Shown here: in pieces, positions 18,323-28,711 of the stretch
Position numbering within the stretch: the first letter of the stretch is position 1
How the letters are laid out: every line of letters starts with the position of its first letter
DNA from: Candidatus Electrothrix aestuarii
Lineage (GTDB): Bacteria; Desulfobacterota; Desulfobulbia; Desulfobulbales; Desulfobulbaceae
Reading direction: 5' to 3'
NCBI GenBank assembly: GCA_032595685.2
Contig: CP159373.1
Coordinates: 1,633,001-1,697,000 of the forward strand
Length of the DNA: 64,000 bases
Translations under genes and position numbers: made by a program
The notes under the pieces: model-generated
Database searches by the model: none
Told to the model about the DNA's origin: nothing
What the model saw: only the letters and a program-made list of their open reading frames with translations

Positions 18323-18745
18323 TCAGCCCTTCTTTTTTCCTTGAAGATTATCCAGAATCCCGTTGATAAAACTGATTGATTCCGGTTCAGCATAGCGTTT
18401 GGCAATCTCCAGGGCCTCATTGATGGCCACTGTCGTGGGGACATCCTTGGTATACAGCAATTCGTAGGCCGCGATGCGAAGGATGTTACGGTCAACCAGG
18501 GCCATTCGTTCTATCCGCCAATGGTGGGAGCTGTCTGAAAGGGCCTTATCAATCTCCTCCTGTTGGGCGCAGATGCCGTTGATCAACTGTTCCGTATAGG
18601 GATGGGTTTTTAGATCGCTTTTAAAACAGGTGTAGAACTCCTCTACTTCGCCCTGTAAGCTCGGCTCGGCCGAGGGTCTTTCCTGGAGATCGTGTCCGTA
18701 AAAAAATTGCAGGGCCAGTTCTCGTGATTTTCTTCGTAGTCCCAT
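18323..18745 (-). CDS. nusB: Transcription antitermination protein NusB
   Basis: 140 residues starting MGLRRKSRELALQFFYGHD, the usual NusB opening; an in-frame ATG four codons earlier is less likely. The all-helical NusB fold pattern is clear, with the C-terminal family motifs RNILRIAAYELLY, VPTTVAINEALEIAKRY and FINGILDNL. NusB pairs with NusE (S10) on boxA RNA to support antitermination of rRNA operons. It lies directly after ribH (77 bases), the common ribH-nusB order. Confidence 0.95.
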   Translation of the reverse strand: MGLRRKSRELALQFFYGHDLQERPSAEPSLQGEVEEFYTCFKSDLKTHPYTEQLINGICAQQEEIDKALSDSSHHWRIERMALVDRNILRIAAYELLYTKDVPTTVAINEALEIAKRYAEPESISFINGILDNLQGKKKG

Positions 18746-18822
18746 ATCACGCCACAACCAAGGGCAGACAAGCTGCTGCCCGGTTTGTTTTCAAGTGCTT
18801 TCTCATTATCAACAACCCGCTT

Positions 18823-19287
18823 TTACAGCTGCTTCATAAGGCTGATCATCTCTATTGCAGCCACAGCTACATCAGCGCCCTTATTGCCCGCCTTGGTTCC
18901 GGCTCGTTCGATGGCCTGCTCAATGGTTTCTGTGGTCAGGACCCCGAAAAGAACAGGGATACCGGCCTCCAGCATAACCTGGGCACTTCCTTTAGCAACT
19001 TCATTGGCAACAAAATCAAAATGCGGGGTTGCTCCCCGAATGACAACGCCGATGCAGATAATTGCATCATATTTTCCTGACTTCGCCATTTTCTGCGCGG
19101 CCAGGGGAATCTCAAAGGCACCAGGAACCCGTGCAACATCAATATCCTCATCCTTTACTCCGGAGCGCACCAAGGTGTCCATAGCTCCTTCCAGCAGTTT
19201 TTCGGAGATAAAGGAGTTAAAACGGGCAACGATAATCCCAACCTTGCATCCCTTGCCTTGCAGATTTCCCTCTATATATTTTGCCAT
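18823..19287 (-). CDS. ribH: 6,7-dimethyl-8-ribityllumazine synthase
   Basis: 154 residues from MAKYIEGNL; longer in-frame starts exist upstream but the AAGGA 10 bases before this ATG and family alignment favour it. Motifs: [35 protein letters not shown], the substrate-binding [18 protein letters not shown] with its catalytic His, and [17 protein letters not shown]. It condenses the ribityl-uracil amine with the butanone-phosphate made by RibBA. The partner genes ribE and ribBA are 27 kb away at 46958-48941, so the pathway is split between two loci; no FMN riboswitch was seen upstream. Confidence 0.96.
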   Translation of the reverse strand: MAKYIEGNLQGKGCKVGIIVARFNSFISEKLLEGAMDTLVRSGVKDEDIDVARVPGAFEIPLAAQKMAKSGKYDAIICIGVVIRGATPHFDFVANEVAKGSAQVMLEAGIPVLFGVLTTETIEQAIERAGTKAGNKGADVAVAAIEMISLMKQL

Positions 19288-19367
19288 CTTGTTCTTTTCC
19301 TTCTTCTGAGTTAGCCAGCCCTTGGAGGCAATTCTTGTCACTAGAAATATGTTCCTTGTGGGGCGTT

Positions 19368-19396
19368 ACTATACCAGCGTTTTTTCTAAAAGACAA
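19368..19396 (-). promoter_or_regulatory. Promoter of ribH-nusB
   Basis: On the minus strand -35 TTGTCT (19396-19391), exactly 17 bases, then -10 TATAGT (19373-19368). The leader to the ribH ATG at 19287 is about 75 bases. Confidence 0.6.
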
Positions 19397-19591
19397 CGTA
19401 TGGACATCAACAACAAATAAAATCCCCGTATTCAGGCGCGGAATTGGAGATACGGTTATCCCGGTCAAGCTTTTTTTCGGGGGGAGCACGGAGCCCCGGA
19501 GCTGTCCTGTCCCCAGCTGCTGGCCCAGAGGGTGGTGGGCTGTGTTGGATTATCCAGGGGGATGGGCCGGGGGCATGAAGTCTCACCGAGG

Positions 19592-19797
19592 GGCTTATCA
19601 AAAGCCTACCCTTTTATGTCTCAAAAGGTCTCCCTTTTGAGATGTAAAACCCTCCCTTTTGATATATAGAAGGGAGGGGTTTTAATAGGTAGAAGCCAGG
19701 GCTTTTGATAGGAAAAGCCTACGCCTTTTGATAGACAAACCCTAGGCCTTTTGGAAGGCAAAATACATGTATTTTGATAGGCAAAACCTCTGTACTC
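19592..19797. repeat. Degenerate tandem array, ~9 copies of a 22-24 bp unit
   Basis: Between the ribH promoter and the 3' end of fumarase, the sequence repeats a unit close to CTTTTGATAGGCAAAACCTA with one to seven differences per copy. Copies begin near 19611, 19634, 19656, 19679, 19702, 19724, 19747 and 19771. Unit length varies, so it is not coding. Some neighbouring units can pair with each other (AAAACCCTCCCTTTTG with GAAGGGAGGGGTTTT) and could form a hairpin after the fumarase stop. The stretch 19397-19591 before it is GC-rich with no gene seen. Confidence 0.75.
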
Positions 19798-19799
19798 TC

Positions 19800-21413
19800 C
19801 TATTGGATGAAAAAGTTATTGCCCTTATTATCGACCAGGAGAAAGGCTGGGAAATCCTTTGCCTCAATCTTCCAGACCGCCTCCATGCCCAGTTCCGGGT
19901 AATCAATGCATTCGACTTTCAGGATACTTTCCTGAGCCAGCAGGGCTGCCGGTCCGCCGATGGAGCCCAGGTAGAAGCCGCTGTTTTTCTGACAGGCATC
20001 CGTGACTTGCTGAGATCTATTACCTTTGGCAATCATAATCATGGAGCCCTTGTTTTTTTGCAGAAGATCAACATAGGAATCCATGCGTCCGGCAGTGGTG
20101 GGACCGAAAGAACCTGAGGCCATACCTGGCGGGGTTTTGGCCGGACCTGCATAATAGACCGGGTGTTTTTGCAGGTACTCTGGGAGAGGTTTGCCGCTGT
20201 CCAGGAGTTCTTTCCATTTGGCATGGGCGATATCCCGACCGACGATAATGGGGCCGTTGAGCAGAAGGCGGGCAGCCACCGGCAATTGATCAAGCTGGGC
20301 AAGAATTTCCGACATGGGCCGATTCAGATCAATGCGCACAGCCTGCTCATCTTTCCTCTCCCGTAAGGCCTCCGGGATCAGGCGCCCGGGAGTATAATCC
20401 AGCTCTTCTACCCAGATTCCCTGGCTATCTATCCTGGCCTTGAGATTGCGGTCAGCAGAGCAGGAAACACCAAGTCCTATGGGACAGGAGGCGCCGTGGC
20501 GGGGCAGGCGAATTACTCGTACATCGTGGGCAAAATATTTTCCACCAAACTGGGCACCAATGCCCAGCTTCCAGGCCTCCTGTAAGAGCTCCTGCTCAAG
20601 CTCTGTGTCTCGATATGCCTGGCCGTGGGCATTGCCTGTTGTGGGGAGTGCATCAAGATATTTGGTGCTGGCCATCTTAACGATCTTCAGATTGGCCTCT
20701 GCGCTGGTGCCGCCAATGACGATGGAGAGATGATAAGGGGGGCAGGCGGCAGTTCCCAAGGTTTTCATCTTCTCGACCAGAAATTTTTTCAGGACACCTG
20801 GGTTGAGAATGGCTCTGGTTTCCTGGTAGAGATAGCTTTTATTGGCGCTGCCGCCGCCCTTAGCGAGAAAGAGAAAGCTATAGCTTGCACCAGAGGTTGC
20901 GTAAATATCAATCTGGGCAGGGAGGTTGTTTTTTGTATTCACCTCCTCATACATGCTCAGGGCTGAATTTTGTGAATAGCGCAGGTTTTCTTCTGTATAG
21001 GCGGAAAAGATGCCCGCACTGAGCTCCTCGGCATCGTTGCAGTCGGTCCAGACTTGCTGTCCTTTTTTGGCCATGACAATAGCTGTTCCTGTATCCTGGC
21101 AGATAGGCAGGATACCCTTGGCAGCGATTTCAGCATTGCGGAGCATTGCCAGGGCCACAGCCCGGTCATTATCCGATGCATCAGGATCATCCAGGATTGC
21201 TGCAACCTGTTGGTTGTGCTCGGGGCGAAGATAAAAGGAAACATTATGCAAGGCTGTCCTGGCCAACTCGCGAAGAGCCTCTGGGGCTACGGTCAGCATG
21301 TCCTTGCCAGCAAAGCTGTCCAGATGTACATATTGTTTGGACCCTTCTAAGAGGCGATATGGCGTCTTGTCTTTGCCTAGGGGGAACGGGTCATGGTAGA
21401 TGAATTTGGTCAT
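19800..21413 (-). CDS. fumA: Fumarate hydratase, class I (Fe-S type)
   Basis: 537 residues, the single-chain class I fumarase size. The N-terminal catalytic domain has the iron-sulfur cysteine motif [11 protein letters not shown] and the [16 protein letters not shown] block; the C-terminal beta domain has [39 protein letters not shown] and KGNRSQQV. It interconverts fumarate and malate with an oxygen-sensitive [4Fe-4S] cluster, fitting an anaerobe's TCA or reverse branch. It is monocistronic: no partner gene within 400 bases upstream, and the tandem array begins 2 bases after the stop. Confidence 0.94.
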   Translation of the reverse strand: MTKFIYHDPFPLGKDKTPYRLLEGSKQYVHLDSFAGKDMLTVAPEALRELARTALHNVSFYLRPEHNQQVAAILDDPDASDNDRAVALAMLRNAEIAAKGILPICQDTGTAIVMAKKGQQVWTDCNDAEELSAGIFSAYTEENLRYSQNSALSMYEEVNTKNNLPAQIDIYATSGASYSFLFLAKGGGSANKSYLYQETRAILNPGVLKKFLVEKMKTLGTAACPPYHLSIVIGGTSAEANLKIVKMASTKYLDALPTTGNAHGQAYRDTELEQELLQEAWKLGIGAQFGGKYFAHDVRVIRLPRHGASCPIGLGVSCSADRNLKARIDSQGIWVEELDYTPGRLIPEALRERKDEQAVRIDLNRPMSEILAQLDQLPVAARLLLNGPIIVGRDIAHAKWKELLDSGKPLPEYLQKHPVYYAGPAKTPPGMASGSFGPTTAGRMDSYVDLLQKNKGSMIMIAKGNRSQQVTDACQKNSGFYLGSIGGPAALLAQESILKVECIDYPELGMEAVWKIEAKDFPAFLLVDNKGNNFFIQ

Positions 21414-21831
21414 TTTTCACTCTCCAGGGGCTGGTTGGCTGGTATTGACTGGTATTGTAGGGCTGATGTGTGTGGGTTGTGTAAAAACGATAAGCTTCTT
21501 TGGTTGTTTTGGTCTTTTTCTTTTGCGCTTCAGGAACATTCTCTCTTTCTGAAAGAAATTATAAAAAATGAATATTGCCGGGATACTGATGAGGTATTGA
21601 TCAGTATATCTTAGGTTGTTTAAAAACGCACCTGTTCCGTTGCAGCAGAAGTATGGGCGGAGAGGTCACAATCTATTTGCCAATTAGAAGCAATAGAGTA
21701 TAATTAAAAAGTTTGATATCGTCGAATTTGAACGGCAATAAAAGGCATTCCTCGTGATAAGATCGTATATAACCTGACCTTATTCATCCTGTTTCTCACG
21801 ACCATTAAACGCCCTGTTTACTTTTGTCAGT
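21414..21831. other. Intergenic region between divergent fumarase and amidase genes
   Basis: 418 bases. It holds the candidate amidase promoter at 21677-21704. A short open frame on the plus strand up to 21614 shows no protein-like features. No RNA gene or repeat was recognised. Confidence 0.5.
21677..21704 (+). promoter_or_regulatory. Candidate promoter of the amidase gene
   Basis: -35 TTGCCA (21677-21682), 16-base spacer, perfect -10 TATAAT (21699-21704). It leaves a leader of about 120 bases before the start at 21832. Confidence 0.45.
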
Positions 21832-24234
21832 ATGTTCTTTGTCGTTCACTCTTCCTCTCCTTTATGTGGTCGCGGAAAAAATCTTTTCCGGCTTCTGATA
21901 TTCTCTCTTCTGATAGGGCTCTCTGGCGGCCCAGGAGTAACCTCAGCTTTCTCAGCGTCTCCTGCCTATAAAAAGACCATAGAATGGCAGTATAAGCAAG
22001 CTAGTGCTTATTATTATACGCTGCGGAATAACCCCTCCCTCGCTGGAAAGCGTGAGAAGTGGTTGACCGGCATCCATGAGTTGCAACGTATCTATCGAAT
22101 AGATCCGAAAAGCAAGAGAGCTTCTTCATGTCTGTATACCATAGCCCGTATGTATCGTGCTATGTACGAACATTTCAAGCTGACAGCGGACCTTGAGAAG
22201 GCGATCTCTTTTTATAGCGATGTGGTCACCTTTTTTCCAAAAGGAAACCAGGCAGACAACGCGCTTTATGCCTTGGCGCAAATCGAGCAGGAAGAGAGAG
22301 GCAATTTAAAACAGGCCGTGCAGTATTACGATCAGCTGATGCGCTCCTATCCCACCAGTAGTAAGAAGCGATTGGTGAAGCGGCAGCTGAGTAAGTTGAT
22401 AGCATTTCTGGAAAAACATCCTGATTACCAGGAAAAGGTGGAAAAAACGCCTGCTCCTATCACTCCTCCGAAAAGAGTTCTTCCTCAGCCCAAACCTGTG
22501 GAGGTTACACCAACCGTGGTCCCTCCGGTGCTTCAGAAGCCAGTGGCGAGCAAAACACCGGTTGCTGCACCGATTGCTACGCCGGTAAAGACTTCGGTAA
22601 GCCCCCCCCCAGTCAAGCCTGTAGAAAAGAAGATCGCAGAAGCTGCTCCCGATAAAAAAACGACAGAGCAAAAAAAGGAGAGCACCCCCGCTCCGCAACA
22701 GACTATCCAGCAGGTAGCTCAACAAGTGACTCCACCTGCTCTGCAAGAAGAGCCCACCGTGCAAGAGCAACCAGCAGAGCCTCGAACAAAAATTGTGTTG
22801 TCTGCCCTGAAAAAAGTGGAGTCCGCGCAGAAGAAGGGTATCTTTGCTGGAGTCGGGGGCGAAAAAAATACCTCACAGGTAGCTGCTGCTGTTCAGCAGG
22901 AACCTCCTGATACCACAAGTCAGTTTCAGGAAAAGACTCCAGGTACAGTTGAAGTTCTTCCGGTTCAGTATTGGTCTTCTGATAACTACAGCCGCGTGGT
23001 GATCAAGTCCTCAGAGCCGGTTTCCTATAGTGCGAAACTCCTTGATCAACAGAGCGGAGTGCCTCGCCGCCTCTTTATTGATTTTAAGAAGAGTTATATT
23101 CCGCCAAAATACCGCTCTCCTGTTGCCATAGAAGACGGGCTCCTACAACGTATCCAGACCAGCCAGCTTGATGCGACAACTGTGCGAGTCTATCTTGATA
23201 CAGAATCCATTGGCGACTATAAGGTTTTTAACCTCAAAGATCCGTTTCGGGTAGTTGTTGATGTTCGGGGAGGCAAGGGCAGAGCAGTGCGGGTTCCACA
23301 GAGGAAGGTGGCTCCGCAGATCGTAGCAGATATTAAACCGCTGGTGGAGCAAACCCCAAAAACAGAAGAAACTGAAACACAGGAAGAAATCGTAGCGAGT
23401 GAGACAGCGCCTGAAGAAAAAATTATCCGTCCCCGGAAGAGAAAAACTGTCCCCGGACTCGCCAAAACAGAAAAGCATGCTGCTGGAGAAAACCTGACCC
23501 TGGCCCAGCAACTGGGGCTTGGAGTACGAAGAATCGTTATCGATCCGGGACATGGCGGAAAAGATCCCGGAGCAGTAGGGTTCGGCCTGAAAGAGAAAGA
23601 TATTGTCCTGAATGTTGCCAAGAAAATCAAAAAGGTCCTGGAGGAGAAAAACGGTTATGAAGTCCTCCTGACCAGAGATGGAGATGTGTCGCTTTCTCTT
23701 GAGGAACGAACTGCGATTGCTAATACTAAGGAGGCTGATCTTTTTCTTTCTATCCATGTGAATGCGCATCCTGAAAAGGCCATTCGAGGGGTGGAGACCT
23801 TTTATTTGAACTTGGCAACACACACGGAAGCTATGCGAGTCGCTGCTCTGGAAAATGCCACCTCAACCCATAATATGAGCGAAATGCAGGATATTCTCTC
23901 CGAGTTGATGCAGAATGAGAAAATTAGCGAATCCTCCCAACTTGCTGAATTTGTTCAGTACAATGTGGTGAGCGGCCTAAAGAAAGAAGAGTTTTATGTC
24001 AAAGATCTGGGGGTAAAACAGGCACCTTTCTATGTCCTTATTGGTGCGGAAATGCCTGCCATCCTGGCTGAAATTTCCTTTATCACCAATCCTGAAGAGG
24101 CGAAGTTGATGAAAACCGAAAAGTACCTTCAAACACTTGCTGACCAGATTGTTGCCGGTGTACTTTCCTATGCTGAAAATCAGAGAACAGCAGCATTGAA
24201 AATGGCTCCTTCCCCGGAGACATCGGTGCGCTAG
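21832..24234 (+). CDS. N-acetylmuramoyl-L-alanine amidase with TPR and AMIN domains (AmiC-like)
   Basis: 800 residues, cell-envelope enzyme. A signal sequence/TM (~20-42) is followed by a TPR-like region (~45-200), a proline/lysine/glutamine-rich linker (~205-320), an AMIN domain (~380-480, with YWSSDNYSRVVI and RLFIDFKKSYIP), a second charged linker, and Amidase_3 (~565-785). The zinc site is visible as VIDPGHGGKDPGAVG, LSLEERTAIAN and DLFLSIHVNAHP. It cuts the peptide stem from glycan strands for daughter-cell separation. The TPR and long disordered linkers are unusual additions but are seen in deltaproteobacterial AmiC proteins. Confidence 0.93.
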   Translation: MFFVVHSSSPLCGRGKNLFRLLIFSLLIGLSGGPGVTSAFSASPAYKKTIEWQYKQASAYYYTLRNNPSLAGKREKWLTGIHELQRIYRIDPKSKRASSCLYTIARMYRAMYEHFKLTADLEKAISFYSDVVTFFPKGNQADNALYALAQIEQEERGNLKQAVQYYDQLMRSYPTSSKKRLVKRQLSKLIAFLEKHPDYQEKVEKTPAPITPPKRVLPQPKPVEVTPTVVPPVLQKPVASKTPVAAPIATPVKTSVSPPPVKPVEKKIAEAAPDKKTTEQKKESTPAPQQTIQQVAQQVTPPALQEEPTVQEQPAEPRTKIVLSALKKVESAQKKGIFAGVGGEKNTSQVAAAVQQEPPDTTSQFQEKTPGTVEVLPVQYWSSDNYSRVVIKSSEPVSYSAKLLDQQSGVPRRLFIDFKKSYIPPKYRSPVAIEDGLLQRIQTSQLDATTVRVYLDTESIGDYKVFNLKDPFRVVVDVRGGKGRAVRVPQRKVAPQIVADIKPLVEQTPKTEETETQEEIVASETAPEEKIIRPRKRKTVPGLAKTEKHAAGENLTLAQQLGLGVRRIVIDPGHGGKDPGAVGFGLKEKDIVLNVAKKIKKVLEEKNGYEVLLTRDGDVSLSLEERTAIANTKEADLFLSIHVNAHPEKAIRGVETFYLNLATHTEAMRVAALENATSTHNMSEMQDILSELMQNEKISESSQLAEFVQYNVVSGLKKEEFYVKDLGVKQAPFYVLIGAEMPAILAEISFITNPEEAKLMKTEKYLQTLADQIVAGVLSYAENQRTAALKMAPSPETSVR

Positions 24235-24346
24235 GTTCATTTTCAGAGAGGCTGTTCTTCCCACAAGTCCTTGCAAAATGGTCGTCCGTGGTTATACACT
24301 ATATTTAAGGGTGGATATTTCAACATCAAGTACCACGGAGGATTCA

Positions 24347-24625
24347 ATGAAGAAAAAAATAATTTTGTGTGTCTGTGCAGCGCTCTGTCTCTACTTGACG
24401 GCATGTGTCGGCCCTGGAACAGGCCCCTATGGTACCTATACAGCAGCTGATCATTATCGAGATACTGTGAATACGGCCGCAGCAGTTGGGGCAATTGCAA
24501 TAGGTGCTTCAATTCTTGGCAATTCTTATCATCACGGGAGGCATTATCATCGCAGAGCATACTCGCCATATGTCTATCGTCCCCCTGTTGTGCATTACGG
24601 GCCGAGAGTATATATCTACAGATAA
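24347..24625 (+). CDS. Small His/Tyr-rich lipoprotein, unknown function
   Basis: 92 residues from the ATG at 24347, preceded by a good ribosome site (CGGAGGA). It has a lipoprotein signal with lipobox LTAC (Cys about residue 20). Next is a short hydrophobic glycine/alanine segment (TAAAVGAIAIGASILG), then a His-, Tyr- and Arg-rich tail (YHHGRHYHRRAYSPYVYRPP). Such tails can bind metals or lipids, but this is a guess. It follows the amidase by 112 bases and ends at a strong terminator. Confidence 0.75.
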   Translation: MKKKIILCVCAALCLYLTACVGPGTGPYGTYTAADHYRDTVNTAAAVGAIAIGASILGNSYHHGRHYHRRAYSPYVYRPPVVHYGPRVYIYR

Positions 24626-24689
24626 CTCTTCGCTACGGTGAAATACCGCTTTTTTTGATCTGATATTATCGAATTTTTCTTTCCAGTGA

Positions 24690-24730
24690 GAACCTGTTCT
24701 TTTTTCATAAAAACAGGTTCTTGTTTTTTT
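24690..24730 (+). terminator. Strong Rho-independent terminator
   Basis: Stem GAACCTGTT (24690-24698) / AACAGGTTC (24712-24720) with a 13-base loop, then a T-rich tract beginning at 24721. It ends the amidase-lipoprotein unit and separates it from pyrG. Confidence 0.85.
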
Positions 24731-24927
24731 TATCCTTCCTTGTTTTCCCCCCTTTCTGCTCCTTATCGTACAAAAAAACTATTCCTTGAAAACCACAGGG
24801 CGTGGTTGTCAAACATTGCGGTTTGGAGTATGGTTGTCTCCTATAAAAAAGAAGAATGAAATCGGGAGAGGGGCAGCTGGCTTCTTGTTTCCGTCAAGCC
24901 GAAATCGGTATATAAAGGACATAAGGT

Positions 24928-26574
24928 ATGGATACGCAACCGAGCAGAAAAACAAAGTTTATTTTTATTACCGGCGGTGTACTCTCGTCCTTGGGCAAGG
25001 GCCTTGCTGCGGCTTCCATTGGTGCCCTTTTGGAGAGCCGAGGGATGACTGTAACCTTTCAGAAGCTTGACCCCTACATCAATGTTGACCCAGGGACCAT
25101 GAACCCTTTTCAGCATGGAGAGGTGTATGTGACCGATGACGGCGCAGAAACCGATTTGGACATGGGCCATTATGAGCGCTACACGGATGCGGTCATGGCT
25201 CAGAAAAATAACTATACCTCGGGCCGGATCTATTATTCGGTAATCATGAAAGAGCGCCGAGGAGAGTATCTCGGGGGCACGGTGCAGATGATCCCCCATA
25301 TCACGGATGAGATCAAGCAGGCTGTGATGCAGCTGGACGGCACCGTGGACGTAGCCATTATCGAAATCGGTGGAACTGTCGGTGATATTGAGGGCCTCCC
25401 CTTTATCGAGGCGATTCGGCAACTGCGCGGTGATCTGGGGCGGGAATACTCCCTCTATATTCACCTGACCTTGGTTCCTTTTATCAAGACTGCCGGAGAA
25501 ATTAAGACCAAGCCGACACAACACTCTGTCAAAGAGTTACTGGCCTCGGGTATCCAGCCGGATATTCTGATTTGCCGGACCGAAGTTACTTTGGACGATT
25601 CGATCAAGAAAAAAATTGGCTTGTTCTGTAATATTGATGCCCGCTCGGTTATCACAGCCGTTGACGTGGAGACAATCTATGAACTGCCGCTCCGGTTGCA
25701 TGAGGAGGAGGCAGATGATCGTATCCTGGAAAAATTAGGCATCTGGACAGGAGCGCCAAATATCAAGCCCTGGCAGGAGTTGGTCAAAAAAATCAAGAAT
25801 CCTTCTCATACCGTTACCATTGGTATCACCGGGAAATATGTTGAACTCAAGGAGGCTTACAAAAGTCTGCACGAGTCCTTAATCCACGGTGGTATAGCCA
25901 ACGATACCAAAGTGGAGCTGAAATATATTGCTGCGGATGATCTGGAAGAGGGAAATTCCTCAGGCGAACTGGAACAATGCGATGGTATCCTGGTCCCTGG
26001 CGGTTTCGGGAGTCGGGGCACAGAAGGCAAAATTAAGGCCATAGCCTATGCTCGGGAAAACAAAGTTCCTTTCTTCGGTATCTGCCTGGGAATGCAACTG
26101 GCTGTGGTGGAATTCTCCCGCGCAGTTGGTGGCATAACAGGGGCTGATTCCAAGGAACTCAATCCCACGACCACAGATCCTATTATCTATCTGATGAAGG
26201 AATGGTTCGATTTTCGCAGTGGCAAGACCGAGATTCGGGATGAGAATTCCAACATGGGAGGCACACTTCGTCTTGGCGCTTATCCCTGTAAACTCCGGGA
26301 GGAGACCTTAGCCTATACTGCCTATCAGCAGGATGAGATCAGCGAACGGCATCGTCATCGCTATGAATTTAATAACGAATATCGTGAGCGTCTGGAGAAG
26401 GCTGGCCTCATAGTCAGTGGAACCTCTCCAGATAACACCCTGGTTGAAATCGTGGAGCTTGCTGACCATCCTTGGTTTCTCGGGTGCCAGTTTCACCCGG
26501 AATTCAAATCCAGTCCCATGAAGCCGCATCCGCTGTTCCGGGATTTCATCAAAGCGGCTTTGCATAATAAATAA
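24928..26574 (+). CDS. pyrG: CTP synthase
   Basis: 548 residues, normal size. N-terminal synthetase domain with [20 protein letters not shown] (P-loop-like), [11 protein letters not shown] and the CTP/UTP-binding [15 protein letters not shown]-terminal class I glutamine amidotransferase with the nucleophile elbow [13 protein letters not shown], and the His-Glu pair in [10 protein letters not shown]. It converts UTP plus glutamine and ATP to CTP. It heads a plus-strand cluster with kdsA, kdsC and lptC; CTP is needed for CMP-KDO, so the grouping makes sense for lipopolysaccharide supply. Confidence 0.97.
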   Translation: MDTQPSRKTKFIFITGGVLSSLGKGLAAASIGALLESRGMTVTFQKLDPYINVDPGTMNPFQHGEVYVTDDGAETDLDMGHYERYTDAVMAQKNNYTSGRIYYSVIMKERRGEYLGGTVQMIPHITDEIKQAVMQLDGTVDVAIIEIGGTVGDIEGLPFIEAIRQLRGDLGREYSLYIHLTLVPFIKTAGEIKTKPTQHSVKELLASGIQPDILICRTEVTLDDSIKKKIGLFCNIDARSVITAVDVETIYELPLRLHEEEADDRILEKLGIWTGAPNIKPWQELVKKIKNPSHTVTIGITGKYVELKEAYKSLHESLIHGGIANDTKVELKYIAADDLEEGNSSGELEQCDGILVPGGFGSRGTEGKIKAIAYARENKVPFFGICLGMQLAVVEFSRAVGGITGADSKELNPTTTDPIIYLMKEWFDFRSGKTEIRDENSNMGGTLRLGAYPCKLREETLAYTAYQQDEISERHRHRYEFNNEYRERLEKAGLIVSGTSPDNTLVEIVELADHPWFLGCQFHPEFKSSPMKPHPLFRDFIKAALHNK

Positions 26575-26621
26575 AAAGCTGCACTGGCTTACAGAGAAAT
26601 TTTTCCGGAGTTTGTGTTACG

Positions 26622-27479
26622 ATGAAATCCTTTACAATAGCGACAGTCTCGGGGGGGAAATCCGTACCTGTCGGGCCTGAGCATCCTCTTTTATTGCTGG
26701 CTGGCCCTTGTGCTTTGGAGTCTGGTGAATTGGGATGGCGGATTGCCACGGAAATGAAGGCGATATGTGAGAGATTAGGCATCTCATACGTCTTCAAGGC
26801 ATCCTTTGATAAGGCAAATCGTACCTCCCTGGATTCCTTTCGTGGACCAGGGTTGCGAAACGGGTTGCGCCAACTGGATCGTATCCGCCAGGAAGTGGGC
26901 GTGCCGGTGGTCTCGGATGTCCATGAAACAAGCCAGATGGATCTTGCAGTAGATGCGCTTGATATTATTCAGATTCCGGCCTTTCTCTGTCGTCAAACCG
27001 ATCTTCTTGTTGCTGCGGCAAAAACCGGAAAAACTGTGAACCTGAAAAAAGGGCAGTTTGTCTCTCCCTGGGATATGCAACATGCTGTGGAAAAATTGCG
27101 GGCTGCGGGCTGTGACCGGATTCTTCTGACAGAGCGGGGGGCGAGCTTCGGCTATAATAACTTGGTGGTGGATATGCGCTCGCTGCCTGTGATGCGTTCC
27201 TTTGGCTGCCCGGTTATCTTTGATGCCACCCATTCGGTGCAATTACCTGGTGGTATGGGCGGAAGCTCCGGTGGACAACGGGAGTTCATTCCTACCTTAA
27301 CCAGGGCAGCCATAGCTGCGGGGATTGATGGACTCTTTATGGAGGTACATCCTGATCCGGATAATGCCCTCTGTGATGGCCCTAACAGCATTCCTCTCAA
27401 TGAGGTCGAGACCTTACTGGAGCAACTGTTGGCTATACGGGAAACTGTGCAGAAAGTGACTGATAACTTAGCAAATTGA
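26622..27479 (+). CDS. kdsA: 3-deoxy-8-phosphooctulonate (KDO-8-P) synthase
   Basis: 285 residues, TIM-barrel DAHP/KDO8P synthase family. Motifs: [32 protein letters not shown], the DVHETSQMD block, [25 protein letters not shown], and [15 protein letters not shown]. It condenses phosphoenolpyruvate with arabinose-5-phosphate. It begins 47 bases after pyrG and is followed 4 bases later by the matching phosphatase, so the genes form an operon. Confidence 0.97.
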   Translation: MKSFTIATVSGGKSVPVGPEHPLLLLAGPCALESGELGWRIATEMKAICERLGISYVFKASFDKANRTSLDSFRGPGLRNGLRQLDRIRQEVGVPVVSDVHETSQMDLAVDALDIIQIPAFLCRQTDLLVAAAKTGKTVNLKKGQFVSPWDMQHAVEKLRAAGCDRILLTERGASFGYNNLVVDMRSLPVMRSFGCPVIFDATHSVQLPGGMGGSSGGQREFIPTLTRAAIAAGIDGLFMEVHPDPDNALCDGPNSIPLNEVETLLEQLLAIRETVQKVTDNLAN

Positions 27480-27483
27480 TAAG

Positions 27484-28098
27484 ATGCCGGAATATTCTGA
27501 TTGTGCATTGCGGGAGTCTCTTCGTGAACGGGCCATGAAGCGGGAGCAGCCTATTCTGCGCAGTAATGCTTGGCGAGCTGCTATGATGCAGGCCAAAAAA
27601 GTTGAGCTGCTCTTGCTCGATGTAGACGGTGTTCTCACTGATGGCACCCTTTTTTATGGCGCCACAGAAGAAGTAAAGGCCTTTAACACCTTAGATGGCT
27701 TTGGCTTGCGGCTTCTCCGTGAGGCTGGAATTGCTGTTGGGATAATTACAGCGCGCAGCTCAGAAGCGGTTTCTCGAAGGGCCAAAGAGCTCAAGTTGGA
27801 ACATGTCTATACGGACTGTCGTAACAAGAAAGAGGCCTATGTAGCTATTCTTGAACAACAAGGTCTTCTCCCTGAGCAGACAGCCTATATGGGGGATGAT
27901 TGGCTGGATCTTCCGGTCTTGATGCAGGTAGGTTGCAGCTTTGCTCCTGCTAATGCCGCAGCAGAGGTACGACGCCAGGTTGATTATGTGACAGAAAAAA
28001 GCGGAGGGCATGGAGCTGTTCGCGAAGCCTGTGAGCTGATTCTGGAGTCCAAGGACCTTCTTGCCGAGCTCCTGAAGAAATATATGCAGGTCCCCTGA
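27484..28098 (+). CDS. kdsC: KDO-8-phosphate phosphatase
   Basis: 204 residues of the HAD superfamily, class C0 KdsC type. Nucleophile motif LLLLDVDGVLTDGTLFY (the two catalytic Asp), motif II ITARSSEAVSRRAKEL and motif IV MGDDWLDLPVL are all present, and the protein is cap-less as expected. It removes phosphate from KDO-8-P. About 35 N-terminal residues precede the core, longer than in E. coli. The stop overlaps the lptC start by one base. Confidence 0.94.
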   Translation: MPEYSDCALRESLRERAMKREQPILRSNAWRAAMMQAKKVELLLLDVDGVLTDGTLFYGATEEVKAFNTLDGFGLRLLREAGIAVGIITARSSEAVSRRAKELKLEHVYTDCRNKKEAYVAILEQQGLLPEQTAYMGDDWLDLPVLMQVGCSFAPANAAAEVRRQVDYVTEKSGGHGAVREACELILESKDLLAELLKKYMQVP

Positions 28099-28664
28099 TG
28101 ATAGGAAGTTATCGTAATCTTCTCTGGGTGATACCGGTTGGTGTGCTTGCTACCAGCCCCTTATGGAAAGGATATGTAGGGGATTTCTTGAAGCCGAGAG
28201 GTGGCTACGACGAGGTTGCAGAACGGGCCTATCAGGAGCAGTCGCAGGATTTTGTTATGGATGATGTCGTCATCGCCTTTACAACAGAGGGTGTCCAGAC
28301 ATGGACCATTAAGGCTAAGCAGGCGCAAACTGGTGAGACGGACAGGGAAATCCAGATGACGGATGTTGATGCCTTGTATCATAAAAAGGGCGAATCTCCC
28401 ATCAGTATAATCAGCAAAAAAGGGAAGTACCACATGGATGATCAGCATCTCACCTTAATTGATGATGTTGTGATCGTCAAACCGCTGCAATATGAAGAGA
28501 TGTACTCCGATCTGCTGCATTATTATGATACCAATAAGATGCTGATCAGTCCTGGAGATGTGGAAATAAAGGGGCCTAAGTTCAATCTTAAGGCGGGTAG
28601 GATGGATTATGATGTCTCTTCCGGTGCTTATGATTTTAACAACAGGGTAGAGGTGGTGCTGTAG
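28098..28664 (+). CDS. lptC: LPS export ABC transporter periplasmic protein LptC
   Basis: 188 residues. A single N-terminal membrane anchor (~7-25, LLWVIPVGVLATSPLW) precedes a beta-jellyroll domain with the DUF1239/LptC repeats of Asp-rich turns (MTDVDALYHKKGESPISII, GDVEIKGPKFNLKAG). LptC hands lipopolysaccharide from LptBFG to LptA across the periplasm. The 1-base overlap with kdsC shows translational coupling. LptA and LptB are not in the window; a 15-bp hairpin follows 3 bases after the stop, so the operon ends here. Confidence 0.88.
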   Translation: MIGSYRNLLWVIPVGVLATSPLWKGYVGDFLKPRGGYDEVAERAYQEQSQDFVMDDVVIAFTTEGVQTWTIKAKQAQTGETDREIQMTDVDALYHKKGESPISIISKKGKYHMDDQHLTLIDDVVIVKPLQYEEMYSDLLHYYDTNKMLISPGDVEIKGPKFNLKAGRMDYDVSSGAYDFNNRVEVVL

Positions 28665-28667
28665 AGC

Positions 28668-28699
28668 ATATTAACCCTCCCCGAGGGGAGGGTTAATAT
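28668..28699. terminator. Perfect 15-bp inverted repeat, bidirectional terminator
   Basis: ATATTAACCCTCCCC (28668-28682) and its exact reverse complement (28685-28699) are separated by GA. It lies between convergent lptC and the cytochrome gene, close to both stops. Confidence 0.8.
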
Positions 28700-28711
28700 T
28701 AATCGCCTGTT

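Noticed and set aside
19288-19591. FMN riboswitch upstream of ribH
   Set aside because: The RFN core sequences are absent; only a promoter and GC-rich DNA are visible.
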